DNA of 24,302 nucleotides from Verrucomicrobiota bacterium (GCA_008933045.1 WBXJ01000008.1:1-24302), one strand, 5' to 3'; counted from the stretch's first letter, positions 1 through 8,854 are shown. A program made the numbers and translations. The notes: generated by a model from the letters alone, not told the origin.

Positions 1-552
1 GAATTCTCCGACCGGGTTGACCTCCCGGCCGATTTCATCAGGGTCACCGAAAAGGGCGTCGCGAATGTCGGTGCCTATCACGCAGACGTTGCGGGCCATT
101 TCCTCATCCACGTCGTTGAAGATCCGCCCGTGCTCGACGACGTGCTGGTTGAGGTCCAATGAGCCGGGCCAGGTGCCGACAAAGTGCCATGGGGTGATTG
201 CCTTGCTTCCACTGGTGACGACGACCTCGGGCAACCGCATTTCGGGGACGACGAGGTGAACGAGCGGCGCGCTGTGTTGGAGCGCTCGGATATCCCGCAT
301 CGTGTTGCCGACGGCTTGCTCGGCTCGGTGCCGCTGCCAGGCGGGAATGGCTTGCGCCGTGATATACACCTTTTCCAATCCGCCGACGGCCACCAACGCC
401 TCCTTCATTCCGTTCTCGAGCCCCTTCACCAGAGCAGATTGCGCGACCAGACTGCCAACGCCAAGAATGATGCCGAGCATCGTCAGAATGGAGCGAAACT
501 TGTTGGCCCAGATTTCCTTGAAGCCAATGCTGATGGTATTCAGAAAGTTCAT
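1..552 (-). CDS. ABC transporter permease, MacB/FtsX type, N-terminal part (cut by window edge)
   Basis: Only the first 184 codons are present; the gene continues beyond base 1. The protein begins MNFLNTISIGFKEIWANKFR and then has a hydrophobic segment (SILTMLGIILGVGSLV, about residues 21-36). This is the standard start of MacB/FtsX-like permeases, whose first membrane helix is followed by a large periplasmic domain. The residues after about 50 fit that domain (MacB_PCD type). The start ATG overlaps the stop of the ATPase gene by four bases (ATGA), so the two are translationally coupled. With the adaptor gene upstream it would make a tripartite export or lipoprotein-type transporter. The substrate cannot be read from the sequence. 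Assignment to the superfamily is firm; separating MacB from other family members would need the missing C-terminal helices. Confidence 0.85.
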   Translation of the reverse strand, partial: MNFLNTISIGFKEIWANKFRSILTMLGIILGVGSLVAQSALVKGLENGMKEALVAVGGLEKVYITAQAIPAWQRHRAEQAVGNTMRDIRALQHSAPLVHLVVPEMRLPEVVVTSGSKAITPWHFVGTWPGSLDLNQHVVEHGRIFNDVDEEMARNVCVIGTDIRDALFGDPDEIGREVNPVGEF

Positions 553-1304
553 TGCGTTTCGCGGGTTGCCACGCCGTCGGACCGAGGCAGGGAAAATCGT
601 GAAGTGGCGCCCGTGGCCGCCAGTCGTTCATCCACCTTGAGGGCGATTTTTCCGTCGCGGATCTCGATGCGTCGTGGCGTGAAGGCGGCGATTTCAGGGT
701 CGTGCGTGACCAGGGCGATTGTTCGGCCTTCCTGGCTGAGGCGGTAGAACAGTTGGAGGATCGCCTCGCCGGTGTGGGTGTCGAGGTTGCCGGTGGGTTC
801 GTCGGCGAAGATGATCTTGGGCCGATTCACCAACGCGCGGGCAATGGCAGTGCGCTGCTGTTGACCGCCGGAGAGCTGCATGGGGCGGTGTTTGGCGCGG
901 TTATCCAGATCGACCAGCCTGAGGGCATCCATGGCGCGGTCCAGTCGCTCACGGCTCGAAACGCCGCTGTAATTCAAGGGTAGCTCGACGTTTTGCAGCA
1001 CATTCAACTTGGGCAGGAGATTGAAGGACTGGAAAACGAACCCGATCTTCTGGTTCCGAATATGCGCCAGTTCGCGTTCCGTGGCGTTCTGTATCATTAT
1101 GCCGTCAAGTGCCATGGTGCCCAAGGTCGGGGTGTCCAAGCAGCCCAGGATGTGCATCAAGGTGGACTTGCCGCTGCCGGACGGTCCGATGATCGAGATG
1201 AACTCACCTTGATCGATATCCAGAGTGACGTCGTCGAGCGCGCGAATGTCCTCGCCGCCGAGGCGGTATATCTTGCTGACGTTCCGAAGCGAAATAAGTG
1301 GCAT
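549..1304 (-). CDS. ABC transporter ATP-binding protein, MacB/LolD family
   Basis: This is a cytoplasmic ATPase that powers the neighbouring permease. From the ATG at 1304 the protein is 251 residues. It shows Walker A GPSGSGKST (residues 40-48), the Q-loop FVFQSFNLLP, the ABC signature LSGGQQQR, Walker B with D-loop IIFADEPTGNLD and the H-loop VTHD. The N-terminus MPLISLRNVSKIYRLG is typical of LolD/MacB ATPases. A GTG four codons upstream (1316), directly after the adaptor's TAA, is an alternative start; I prefer the ATG because family members begin there. A low-complexity tail of about 30 residues follows the ATPase core. The gene lies two to fourteen bases after the adaptor gene, depending on the start, and overlaps the permease, so it is the middle gene of an operon. 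Confidence 0.95.
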   Translation of the reverse strand: MPLISLRNVSKIYRLGGEDIRALDDVTLDIDQGEFISIIGPSGSGKSTLMHILGCLDTPTLGTMALDGIMIQNATERELAHIRNQKIGFVFQSFNLLPKLNVLQNVELPLNYSGVSSRERLDRAMDALRLVDLDNRAKHRPMQLSGGQQQRTAIARALVNRPKIIFADEPTGNLDTHTGEAILQLFYRLSQEGRTIALVTHDPEIAAFTPRRIEIRDGKIALKVDERLAATGATSRFSLPRSDGVATRETQ

Positions 1305-1316
1305 AGCCCAGTTCAC

Positions 1317-2525
1317 TTATTTGGCGGTGCGGACGGTGTTCGTCCGATCCTTGGTTGTGACCTTGCCGGGAGCCGGGGAGCCTGCGGTTTCCGTAGGTGT
1401 CACCAGCGAAATCTCATCTCCCTCTTTTAGGCCTTTGGTGACTTCAACAAAATCATAATCCGCCACCCCGAGGTTGACCGACCGGTGCTCGAATCCGCCT
1501 TCCACCTTCTTGACCCAAGCAAAGCGTTCCCCCTGGTTGCTAAAGACCGCCCCCAGCGGCACGGCAAGGACGTTGCCCACTGAAATCACTGGAATGGAGA
1601 GGTTGGCGGTCATCCCGGGGCGAACCACGTTTTCCGCATTCTTCAGGATGATCCGGATGGCAAAGCCTTTCACCCCATTCTTAAAAGTGGCTTGGGGCGC
1701 CAAGCGATCGACCTTGCCGGTCAGCTTCAGGCCTTGGACCGCTTCAATTTGCACCGCGACCTCCTGACCCACTTTTAGACGTGTCACATCGGCCTGATTG
1801 AGGTGGGCGGTGATGATCATATCCTCCAGGTTGGCGATGGTGAACACCTCGGTCCCGCTGTTGAACCCGCTGGAACCCGACACCGCCTGCCCGATGGATA
1901 TGGGCCGGGTAAGAATAGTGCAATCGAACGGCGCCCGGATGATGGTCTTGATAAGCTTGTCCTCGACGGTCTGAAGGGCAGTTTGCGACGTTTCCAAACG
2001 GTTCTTGGCGATGTCTAGGGCGTTTCCTGCCAACTCGAAATCAATGCGCACGTTGTCGAAGGTCTCCTGCGAGACCAACTTCTGGCTGAACAGCTCCTTC
2101 GTCCGGTCGAAAGCCAGTTTCATTTTCTCCAAGTGAATGGTCTGCGTTTGCACCGCGAGTTTGGCCCCTTCGATCTCGGTCTTCCGGGACGACTTCTCGG
2201 TTTGCAAATCATAGTCGTTCAGCGTGAACAGAATCGCTCCCTTTTTGATCTTGTCCCCAATGTCGAGGGAGAGCTTGGCGATCAGCCCGCCCACCTCCGG
2301 CCGCACCGAGACCGTGTCGATCGGCCCAATTTCGCCGGCCGCGGTGATCGAAAAATTGATGTCACGGTGGCCCACCACGGCGGTGGTGGGTTGGCTGGGA
2401 AGTTTAGCACCTCCTGGCGTGCCGAAGCTGGAGGTTTTGAAAAATTCCGGGCGCTTTGACATCCAGATGAATCCGGCACCCGCAAACACCGCCAATGCGA
2501 TCATCCAAAGAATCAATTTTTTCAT
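1317..2525 (-). CDS. MacA/HlyD-family periplasmic adaptor subunit
   Basis: This 402-residue membrane fusion protein links an inner-membrane ABC transporter to an outer-membrane channel. An N-terminal signal anchor (residues 4-22, LILWMIALAVFAGAGFIWM) is followed by the first half of a biotinyl-lipoyl domain (about 55-105, with VRPEVGGLIAKLSLDIGDKI). Next come a coiled-coil hairpin rich in K, E and Q (about 110-200), the second lipoyl half (IIRAPFDCTILTRPISIGQAV), a beta-barrel domain and a membrane-proximal domain. The length and order are those of MacA rather than of RND adaptors, and the gene precedes an ATPase and permease of the matching class. It is the first gene of the operon. The 212 bases upstream hold no gene and should contain the promoter, although I see no convincing -35/-10 pair. 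Confidence 0.93.
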   Translation of the reverse strand: MKKLILWMIALAVFAGAGFIWMSKRPEFFKTSSFGTPGGAKLPSQPTTAVVGHRDINFSITAAGEIGPIDTVSVRPEVGGLIAKLSLDIGDKIKKGAILFTLNDYDLQTEKSSRKTEIEGAKLAVQTQTIHLEKMKLAFDRTKELFSQKLVSQETFDNVRIDFELAGNALDIAKNRLETSQTALQTVEDKLIKTIIRAPFDCTILTRPISIGQAVSGSSGFNSGTEVFTIANLEDMIITAHLNQADVTRLKVGQEVAVQIEAVQGLKLTGKVDRLAPQATFKNGVKGFAIRIILKNAENVVRPGMTANLSIPVISVGNVLAVPLGAVFSNQGERFAWVKKVEGGFEHRSVNLGVADYDFVEVTKGLKEGDEISLVTPTETAGSPAPGKVTTKDRTNTVRTAK

Positions 2526-2737
2526 ACCTAATTGCAGGACTGAACCGAGGTCACTAAGAATACCATTCGGCCCGCTTCGCCAATGCCCCCCTGGGGACTT
2601 CTCTTAGCTTCGGATTCACTACATTACTGATATAGTTTTAACGCACAGGAGTCGAGAATCCTGACAAATTATTTAATGCGGGAGTGCGCCCGGTAGAAAC
2701 CACGATGGATCCACTACGATCAGGCGGTTTGATCCGA

Positions 2738-4081
2738 TCAGGGAGATGTGACAACGGGAGCGATTACTTCGGTTTGGAAAAGTTCCAGTCCTCCGGGCCT
2801 TGTCAGCGTGTGGCACCAAACAGATTCGACGTTCAGTTCAAAGGGGCGGGCGGGCAGCTTGTTCGCCATGGAATTCAGGGATGGATCCAAACCGAATTCG
2901 GAAAGTGGAAGGGTGACGTCGAAGTTCTTCCCGGCGGCGAACTCGGCAGCACTACGGATCGTTTGGAACCGGCCGGCGAATGCGCCGTTGGCATCACGCA
3001 CGGTGACGCCGAAATAGACAGGGCTGGACACTGCTAAGCGCCCGCGAAAGCGTAAACTGGTCCCGCGACCGAGCTTTACAGGCGGGTCATCCCATGCGGA
3101 AACCCCCGTGGCCGTCGCGAAAATCGTCCACCCCAGCCTGGTGGTAAACGGGACGGCCAATAACGCGGCGTCGCGGCCTGCGTCGGGCGGCAACCATCTG
3201 CCGAGCGTGCGTTCGGGTCCGAGCGGCAGGCGGCTCGTCCAGGTGTCGACGGATGCCAGAAAGGGAACGACGGAAAAATCATGATCTGCCGCAGCGAGAA
3301 CGCGGTGCCGGGCGGGGACTTCGAGGTCGGCACCGTCGCTGAGGCGTTTGACGCGAACTTTTCCCTGGCTGACGTCGAGACGGGTTGCACTTGTATCCGT
3401 CTCAATCGCGAATTGTGTCCCAATTACCTCCAGCACGGCGGATGTTGTCTGGATGACCATGGGCCGGCCTGAGGGCTGGGGACGAACATTGGCCGAGGCG
3501 GTCCCTGATTTGAGCTGAAGCCGTTTCTGGCCAAGGTCGGAAAATGTAAGCGTCGAATTGCCGGTAATCGCGACGGTGGTACCATCCGCGAATTGCAGCT
3601 CGAACCATGAGAGCGGCTCGATGCCCTCGATAATGCCGCCCTGCAGTTTCGTCCCGACGGTGAGATCTCGCACCACACGGCCGCCGTCGCCCGTCCATTG
3701 AATGGCGCCGTCCAAAGCGGTGATGGTCGCGATTTCGCCGCGGTGATGGAATTTGCGAAACAGCAGCCCCACGCTGAGGAGGATCGCAATCGATGCGGCT
3801 GCCGCCAGGACGGTAGCGAACGGTCGCGATGCTGTTGGAAACCGCGCGAGATGCCCCCGGGCTGGCGCGAGTGTACCGTGCTCCTGCATCACGGCCCGCC
3901 GTCCCTGGGTCTCGCGTTCCAGGTCCGCAATCATCACCGCCTGTTCGGCCATTTCCCGCAGGAACCGCCGGGCTTCGGCATCGTAGCGCAGGGAGGCCGC
4001 AACCTGATCCGCTTCGGCTTCGGACAGCCGACCGTCCACATGGCGCACCAACCTTTCATGCTTTTGATCGGCGGGGTTCAT
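2738..4081 (-). CDS. FecR-domain anti-sigma/sigma-regulator membrane protein
   Basis: This 447-residue protein is the likely partner of the ECF sigma factor encoded just upstream. A cytoplasmic, charged N-terminus with an anti-sigma-like zone (HVDGRLSEAEADQVAASL near residue 14) precedes one membrane helix (about 88-108). The periplasmic part starts with a FecR domain (about 115-275, with LQFADGTTVAITGNSTL, VIGTQFAIE and LDVSQGKVRVKR). It ends in a beta-rich region of about 160 residues that I cannot name and that may bind a ligand or carbohydrate. I chose the ATG at 4081 because it overlaps the sigma factor's TGA (ATGA) and gives the expected N-terminus; longer in-frame starts lie inside the sigma gene. 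Sensing and signalling by this protein are inferred from FecR systems. Confidence 0.88.
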   Translation of the reverse strand: MNPADQKHERLVRHVDGRLSEAEADQVAASLRYDAEARRFLREMAEQAVMIADLERETQGRRAVMQEHGTLAPARGHLARFPTASRPFATVLAAAASIAILLSVGLLFRKFHHRGEIATITALDGAIQWTGDGGRVVRDLTVGTKLQGGIIEGIEPLSWFELQFADGTTVAITGNSTLTFSDLGQKRLQLKSGTASANVRPQPSGRPMVIQTTSAVLEVIGTQFAIETDTSATRLDVSQGKVRVKRLSDGADLEVPARHRVLAAADHDFSVVPFLASVDTWTSRLPLGPERTLGRWLPPDAGRDAALLAVPFTTRLGWTIFATATGVSAWDDPPVKLGRGTSLRFRGRLAVSSPVYFGVTVRDANGAFAGRFQTIRSAAEFAAGKNFDVTLPLSEFGLDPSLNSMANKLPARPFELNVESVWCHTLTRPGGLELFQTEVIAPVVTSP

Positions 4082-4620
4082 GGTGCTTCGATCTCCAGAT
4101 CGGGGCCGGCATCGCCAAGTTTTCCCTCGATGCAGAGCCGTAGACTTTCGTGGAGCCTGGAAACGCGCTTGTAGATCGCGTTGAGGCCGATGCCCATTGT
4201 CCGCGCGACATCTTCGCAATTTTGCCCATCAAAGTAGCGGAGCCGCAGAAGGCGGCGGGATTCTTCGGGCATCGATTCTAGGCAATCGCGCAACGCGTCC
4301 ACCCTTACGCCCTCGGGGTGAACAGACTCGGACTGCCATTCGTGTTCCAGCAGTTCCATAATCTCCGAGTCCAGACAGGAAGTCTCGCGTCGGTGACGGC
4401 GGAGCCAGTCAATGCCCTCGCGGCGGGCGGTGATGAACGCCCATGAAAGAAGCGCACTTTCCCTCTCGAAAGATAGTTCACGCGTCAATGCCTTGACAGC
4501 AACATTTTGAAAAATGTCCTCGGCGGCGTGCGTGTCGCGGACAATCAGCCAGGCCGCCCCCGACACGCGTACGCGGGCTCGCATAAGCGCTTGCAGAACT
4601 TCTTGTTCGGAAAGGATCAT
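4078..4620 (-). CDS. ECF-family RNA polymerase sigma factor
   Basis: The 180-residue protein has the two-domain layout of ECF sigma factors. Sigma-2 spans about residues 12-85, with the DxxQ-like stretch HAAEDIFQNVAVKAL and the -10 recognition stretch LLSWAFITARREGIDWLRRHRRE. Sigma-4 spans about 110-165, with the helix-turn-helix QNCEDVARTMGIGLNAIYKRVSRLHESL. It resembles the sigma factors that are numerous in planctomycetes and verrucomicrobia. It overlaps the upstream propeller gene by ATGA (4617-4620) and the downstream FecR gene by ATGA (4078-4081), so the three are probably translated in a fixed ratio. It would direct polymerase to its own regulon when the FecR protein is signalled. The target promoter cannot be deduced here. 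Confidence 0.93.
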   Translation of the reverse strand: MILSEQEVLQALMRARVRVSGAAWLIVRDTHAAEDIFQNVAVKALTRELSFERESALLSWAFITARREGIDWLRRHRRETSCLDSEIMELLEHEWQSESVHPEGVRVDALRDCLESMPEESRRLLRLRYFDGQNCEDVARTMGIGLNAIYKRVSRLHESLRLCIEGKLGDAGPDLEIEAP

Positions 4621-7600
4621 TGGCGTTGGTGAGGGTCGACCCGAATTCGGTTGGCATCTGTGGCCGGTTTCCCGGCCAGTTCGTCGAGATGCTTCGCCAA
4701 CCTTGGTCTTTCCTCACGGATGAAGACGAGATCGAGGCCAACGTCTGCGGAAGCTTGGATGAAGTCGTAGAATTTTTCGAGCCCTTTGTTCCATGCCCCT
4801 GAAACCACGTCGGCAGGTGATTCTTTGCGGTGGTTGCGCTGGGTTACGGAGGCACCCTTGTCAATCAGAAGTTTTACCATTTCCGTTCGTCCGAGAAATG
4901 CGGCCGTATGGAGCGGCGTATTGCCATCGTGATTGGCGGCTGAAACCTCTGCGCCGTGCTCGATGAGATAGCGGGCAATGTCCAAGCGGCCGTGCAACGC
5001 GGCGACGCTGAGGGGCACCGACCCGCTTTGGGGATCCTGTTGATTGACGCCTGCACCGCGAACGATATGCCGTTTGGTAGCTTCAAGGTCCCCACGGGCG
5101 ATGGCGGACGGTAGGAGTTCCGATGGGCTGCCTCGGGCGGCATCCAGCCGGCGCGTCAATTCGTCGGCTGCTGCGGCGTTGTCGGTAACATGAAAAATGA
5201 AATCGTTGCTGAAAAGTCCGTCTGGGTTTTGGACTTGGAGAAGGTGGAGTCCAGTAGGAGGCATGGTTGCCAATTCGATGATGACGGTTTCCCTTGGCTC
5301 CAAGGCCACCGTGCCCGTCACCCGTCGCCCGTCGACGATCAGGCGGGCATCCGCGCGGAAGTGGCGGCCGCTGAGCTGCATTCTCGGGTTGCCAGGGCGC
5401 AGAATCGGGAACTCCTGGCGGCCGCTCTGTTTTTGAATGGGACCAAGCGTCCAAAGGGCGGGTTGCGGGTGATCCACGTCCACCTGGGTGCCGAGACGGG
5501 CGGTGAAGGTCCCGACGAAGCGACCGGCTGTGGCCATCGCTATCAGATCGGATCGTGCGAAGGATTTTCCGGTGCCATTCCGTTCGAGATAGCTTCCGGT
5601 TTTGGCATTGCCCTTGAATTCAAGTTCAACCGACGTCGCTTTGCCGTCGGTGATCCAGACGCCTTCGCCCTGAAGAACAACGGCTCCCTCAGCGGCGGCC
5701 TCTTCCAAGGCCTCCAAGAGACCCAACGTGAACGCACCGGACGCTGTGCTGTGATTGAGCGTCAGTTGCCGGGCAAAGGCGCCGGAGAAGCCAGTGCTGC
5801 CCTCAAGGACCATGTTCCATACTGGGTCAAAGCGTTTCCGTCCGCCCCAGGCGAGTTGCCAGACACTGCGTTCGGGCGCGCCCCGTTCTGCCACGGTGTG
5901 GTAGAAGTCGAAGTCGATAATGTTAAGTCGTCCCTGCGGCAGGATCACCCAGCGATCATAGGCGCCCCGCCACGTCGGCGCGTCCATGCCGGTGCCGGGG
6001 GTTTTGGTACTGGTCCAAAACGGCATGCGATGGCAGTCGCCGCAGACGTTGGGCCGGGACTTGGAGGGGTCGTTGTCGCCATCAACGTGGAACAACTGGA
6101 ATCCCTTCCTGGCTTCGGCGGATACCACGTTGTCGAAAGCGCGCCGTTGGGCCGGGGGATAGGGGACGGGCAAGAGGAATTTGGCCATCGCGTCACGTTC
6201 GGCAGCCGACAGGCGGCCAGGTTTTCCTTCGTCATTGAGCTTCGTGTAACCTTCCCTGCTCATCGTCGCGGCGAGGCCCGCGTCGATAAGATTGCGGGCA
6301 CTGGTTTCCTGCGAATCGACCCGACTGTTGGGTGGGACAAACGTGAAGAGGTGCGCAGAGTTGATCCCTCCGTACGGGTCGCCGAGAGTGCCGTCCCAAT
6401 GGTACGGCTCCGTGTCGCGCAGCCCGCGAATCGGCATGGTCAACCGAGGCATGATCTGGTTTCCACCGGTGACGATCGGTGTCTTGAGGACCCAAAGCAG
6501 TTGGTCGGTATGCCCGTTGGGATGGCAACTGGCACATGAGAAAGTGCCGGTGGTGGAGGAAGCAGCTGTCTCGAATGCAATCCGCCCCCGCTTCACCAGC
6601 GGATCGGTAGGATCCGCGAGCACGATGCTGTCAACCACGCCAGGCTTCGAGGGCTGCGAGACGTCCACGAGGAAAACGGTGTCAGCGGCAGCATTTAGTA
6701 CCCACGCACGCGACGGCTTGCCATCGGCGCCGCACTCAAGGGCAATGCCCTGAGGAACGGCTCCGACAGTGACGCGACCCAGGACTTTCCTGGTGGCGAT
6801 GTCCACGGTGAATAGCTTGTCCGAGCCAGCCGCTGACACCACGAGCGTCGAATCGTCGTCGCTGATCTGAATGGCATACGGCGTCGCCAGGGCCATGCCC
6901 TCTCCGGGTTGCTGCGGCGGCAATGGTTCAAGGTCGATAAACGTCGGCGGGTTCGCACGGCCACCGCTGAAGGTAAGGCAAGTGACGCGGTTGAGGAACG
7001 CGCGGTTCTCCATCTCCGCCAAACCATGCTTCCGCGTCCCGGCGCGGCCGTTGACGTCATTGCGCGCATCCGTCTGCGCAATGTAAACGAATCCGCCAGA
7101 GTCCACGGTGAGGCCGTACAGCAAAGTGCCCAGTGTGTTGACGGTCTCGACCAGTTTGTCCGTCGTGGTATCGAACACGAACAAATCGCGATCTGGCACC
7201 TTGGGATTCTTGACGATGTCCACCACGTGGCCCAGGGAAAGCACGTTGTTGGTGGCGATGGAGTGGTTCCAGGCGTTGAACGTCACGAGCTTGCCATCTG
7301 CTTTGCCCATACCACCGGAAAGCTGCGTCTGGTTCCCGGACTCGAACGGTATCACATAAAGCCGTCCGGCGCGCACCACGATGGCCCGCGGGTCTTGCGC
7401 TGGAATTTCCAATCGCTTGACCAAGGTGCGCCGGGCCACGTCGATCACCGCAATCTGGTTCTCTGAGGATAGAGCGACGTATGCCTTGTCGTTGCTGGCG
7501 AAGGCGATGCCGACCGGCTCGTCAAATCGCGTCGCCTTCGTAGATGGATCTAAATCCTGCACTGTGGCAATTACCTGAAGATGCGTCGGGCTCGCTGGAT

Positions 7601-7907
7601 CTGTATCGATCACGCTCACCGTATCCGAGACGTGATTCGCAACCCACACTTCCTTGCCATCGGGTCGTACCGTGACGGAAACCGGTTCGATGCCGACGTG
7701 GATGCGGGCTACTACGGCGTGGGTGCTCGCCTTGATGACTTCTATCGTGTCAGACGGGGTGTTGGCAACGAAGACCATGCCTCCTGCGAGGGCAATAGGC
7801 GACGCCTGAGGACTCATGAACGCGGGATGTCCCACGGCGGCACTCGCACCGAGGGCGCCCAATCCGATGTGCAACGCGGCGACTAAGGATCGAAGGATTC
7901 GTTTCAT
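4617..7907 (-). CDS. Secreted YVTN beta-propeller / di-heme cytochrome c / IPT-like / ankyrin-repeat protein
   Basis: The 1096-residue protein starts with a signal peptide (residues 1-23, MKRILRSLVAALHIGLG). Residues of about 30-440 form a YVTN/lactonase-like propeller, with blades such as PDGKEVWVANHVSDTVSVID. Two c-type heme sites follow: C458xxC461H (CASCHPNGH) and C622xxC625H (CGDCHRMPFW), arranged as in MauG/cytochrome-peroxidase-like modules fused to propellers. An IPT/TIG-like beta domain (about 830-920) precedes three or so ankyrin repeats (about 930-1035, with DGNTPLHTAAFLGRTEMVKLLIDKG). Periplasmic location and electron transfer follow from the signal peptide and hemes; the substrate is unknown. 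A start at 8000 is open but lacks a signal peptide and overlaps the prepilin gene. The gene shares a transcription unit with the prepilin gene (32-bp gap) and with the sigma factor (ATGA overlap). Confidence 0.9.
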   Translation of the reverse strand: MKRILRSLVAALHIGLGALGASAAVGHPAFMSPQASPIALAGGMVFVANTPSDTIEVIKASTHAVVARIHVGIEPVSVTVRPDGKEVWVANHVSDTVSVIDTDPASPTHLQVIATVQDLDPSTKATRFDEPVGIAFASNDKAYVALSSENQIAVIDVARRTLVKRLEIPAQDPRAIVVRAGRLYVIPFESGNQTQLSGGMGKADGKLVTFNAWNHSIATNNVLSLGHVVDIVKNPKVPDRDLFVFDTTTDKLVETVNTLGTLLYGLTVDSGGFVYIAQTDARNDVNGRAGTRKHGLAEMENRAFLNRVTCLTFSGGRANPPTFIDLEPLPPQQPGEGMALATPYAIQISDDDSTLVVSAAGSDKLFTVDIATRKVLGRVTVGAVPQGIALECGADGKPSRAWVLNAAADTVFLVDVSQPSKPGVVDSIVLADPTDPLVKRGRIAFETAASSTTGTFSCASCHPNGHTDQLLWVLKTPIVTGGNQIMPRLTMPIRGLRDTEPYHWDGTLGDPYGGINSAHLFTFVPPNSRVDSQETSARNLIDAGLAATMSREGYTKLNDEGKPGRLSAAERDAMAKFLLPVPYPPAQRRAFDNVVSAEARKGFQLFHVDGDNDPSKSRPNVCGDCHRMPFWTSTKTPGTGMDAPTWRGAYDRWVILPQGRLNIIDFDFYHTVAERGAPERSVWQLAWGGRKRFDPVWNMVLEGSTGFSGAFARQLTLNHSTASGAFTLGLLEALEEAAAEGAVVLQGEGVWITDGKATSVELEFKGNAKTGSYLERNGTGKSFARSDLIAMATAGRFVGTFTARLGTQVDVDHPQPALWTLGPIQKQSGRQEFPILRPGNPRMQLSGRHFRADARLIVDGRRVTGTVALEPRETVIIELATMPPTGLHLLQVQNPDGLFSNDFIFHVTDNAAAADELTRRLDAARGSPSELLPSAIARGDLEATKRHIVRGAGVNQQDPQSGSVPLSVAALHGRLDIARYLIEHGAEVSAANHDGNTPLHTAAFLGRTEMVKLLIDKGASVTQRNHRKESPADVVSGAWNKGLEKFYDFIQASADVGLDLVFIREERPRLAKHLDELAGKPATDANRIRVDPHQRQ

Positions 7908-7939
7908 TGTCAAATAGTCGGAGGTATGTAGTTCGTGGG

Positions 7940-8746
7940 TTACTTGATTTGACTGGAAGGTAATGGAGGCATGTTTCGGAAAAAGGTAGTGGTGGTCCAA
8001 AGGTTGATTGGTGTTATGGACTGACCGTAGCGCAATGAGCGGATGCTGCCGTCGACAAAGGCGAAGTTGGACCGTCCGGATCGTGGTCCACTGCGGCTAT
8101 GACGGCCGTGTTCGACCTGGTTGATGTCGTCACCGCCAGCCTGACCCTGAAGGAAATCCATGTAGGCTTGAGGAGAAGCGGACTTCTTTTCGCCGAACGT
8201 GATGGTGTCGGACGGAAGCGGAATGGCGTTAAGCCGCACGGAATACTCCCAGGTGAACCGGGACGGAGTGGAGTTCAGAATGACTTGGAAACGGGCCATT
8301 GCTTCGGGTGCGAGACTCTCCTTGAAGTAATCGTTCCACCCGTTGGCGATATAGCTTCGGTGAGAACCGTCAACATCATAGGGGAGCTGGCCCGAAACGG
8401 GCTGAGGCACGTTCACGGGCCAAGGAATCTTGGTTGGGGATCGGGAATCGGCGGGGCATTTGAGGACGCCTTCGGTGGCTCCGAAGTAGGGGAAAAGGGG
8501 TTGCGTCCAGTACGGGATTCCCTGCCGTGGGGGATCGTAGTCACGGAAATCGTGCGCGTAGCCGAGCAGTGCGAGGTTTATTTGGCGGAGATTGGACTGG
8601 CAGCGAACGCTTTGGGCCTGGGACTTCGCCTTGGAAAGCGCGGGCAGCAGCAACGCCGCTAGAATAGCAATGATCGCGATGACCACTAGCAACTCCAACA
8701 GAGTGAAGGCGTATCGGGTGCGGACGCATGTGAAGAGGCGATTCAT
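7940..8746 (-). CDS. Prepilin-like protein, type II pseudopilin family with PVC H-x-DG C-terminus
   Basis: The 268-residue protein has a class III signal peptide: a short basic leader (MNRLFTCVRTRYA), then FTLLELLVVIAIIAILAALL with Glu at +5. Processing by a PilD-type peptidase would fall between Ala13 and Phe14; the usual Gly at -1 is Ala here. The C-terminus carries a histidine-rich stretch followed by SNFAFVDGSIRSL, close to the prepilin-associated H-X9-DG motif that is common in PVC bacteria, although the His-DG spacing is longer. Such proteins occur in dozens per genome and their assembly role is poorly known. It lies 32 bases before the propeller-cytochrome gene on the same strand and may be the first gene of that transcription unit. 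I see no Shine-Dalgarno sequence before the ATG. Confidence 0.88.
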   Translation of the reverse strand: MNRLFTCVRTRYAFTLLELLVVIAIIAILAALLLPALSKAKSQAQSVRCQSNLRQINLALLGYAHDFRDYDPPRQGIPYWTQPLFPYFGATEGVLKCPADSRSPTKIPWPVNVPQPVSGQLPYDVDGSHRSYIANGWNDYFKESLAPEAMARFQVILNSTPSRFTWEYSVRLNAIPLPSDTITFGEKKSASPQAYMDFLQGQAGGDDINQVEHGRHSRSGPRSGRSNFAFVDGSIRSLRYGQSITPINLWTTTTFFRNMPPLPSSQIK

Positions 8747-8854
8747 AAACTGTTCTTAGGAGAAAGAACGTGCGAAACCGGCGTTTCCTGACATTGAGCC
8801 CGGGTGCCATTCCGACCAGCCCATCCTTGAGAGGTTCGCGGCTAGGGCGTGTCT

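Noticed and set aside
1..6. EcoRI site at the first base, as if a clone end
   Set aside because: A single restriction site at the edge may reflect cloning history but says nothing about biology.
2647..2664. Imperfect palindrome CAGGAGTCGAGAATCCTG before the adaptor gene
   Set aside because: Only five bp pair at each end, and no promoter placement supports an operator; chance is likely.
5190..6539. 449-codon open frame on the plus strand
   Set aside because: It lies wholly antisense to the propeller-cytochrome gene, which has clear domains and heme motifs; its translation has no recognisable domain and arises from the codon bias of the real gene.
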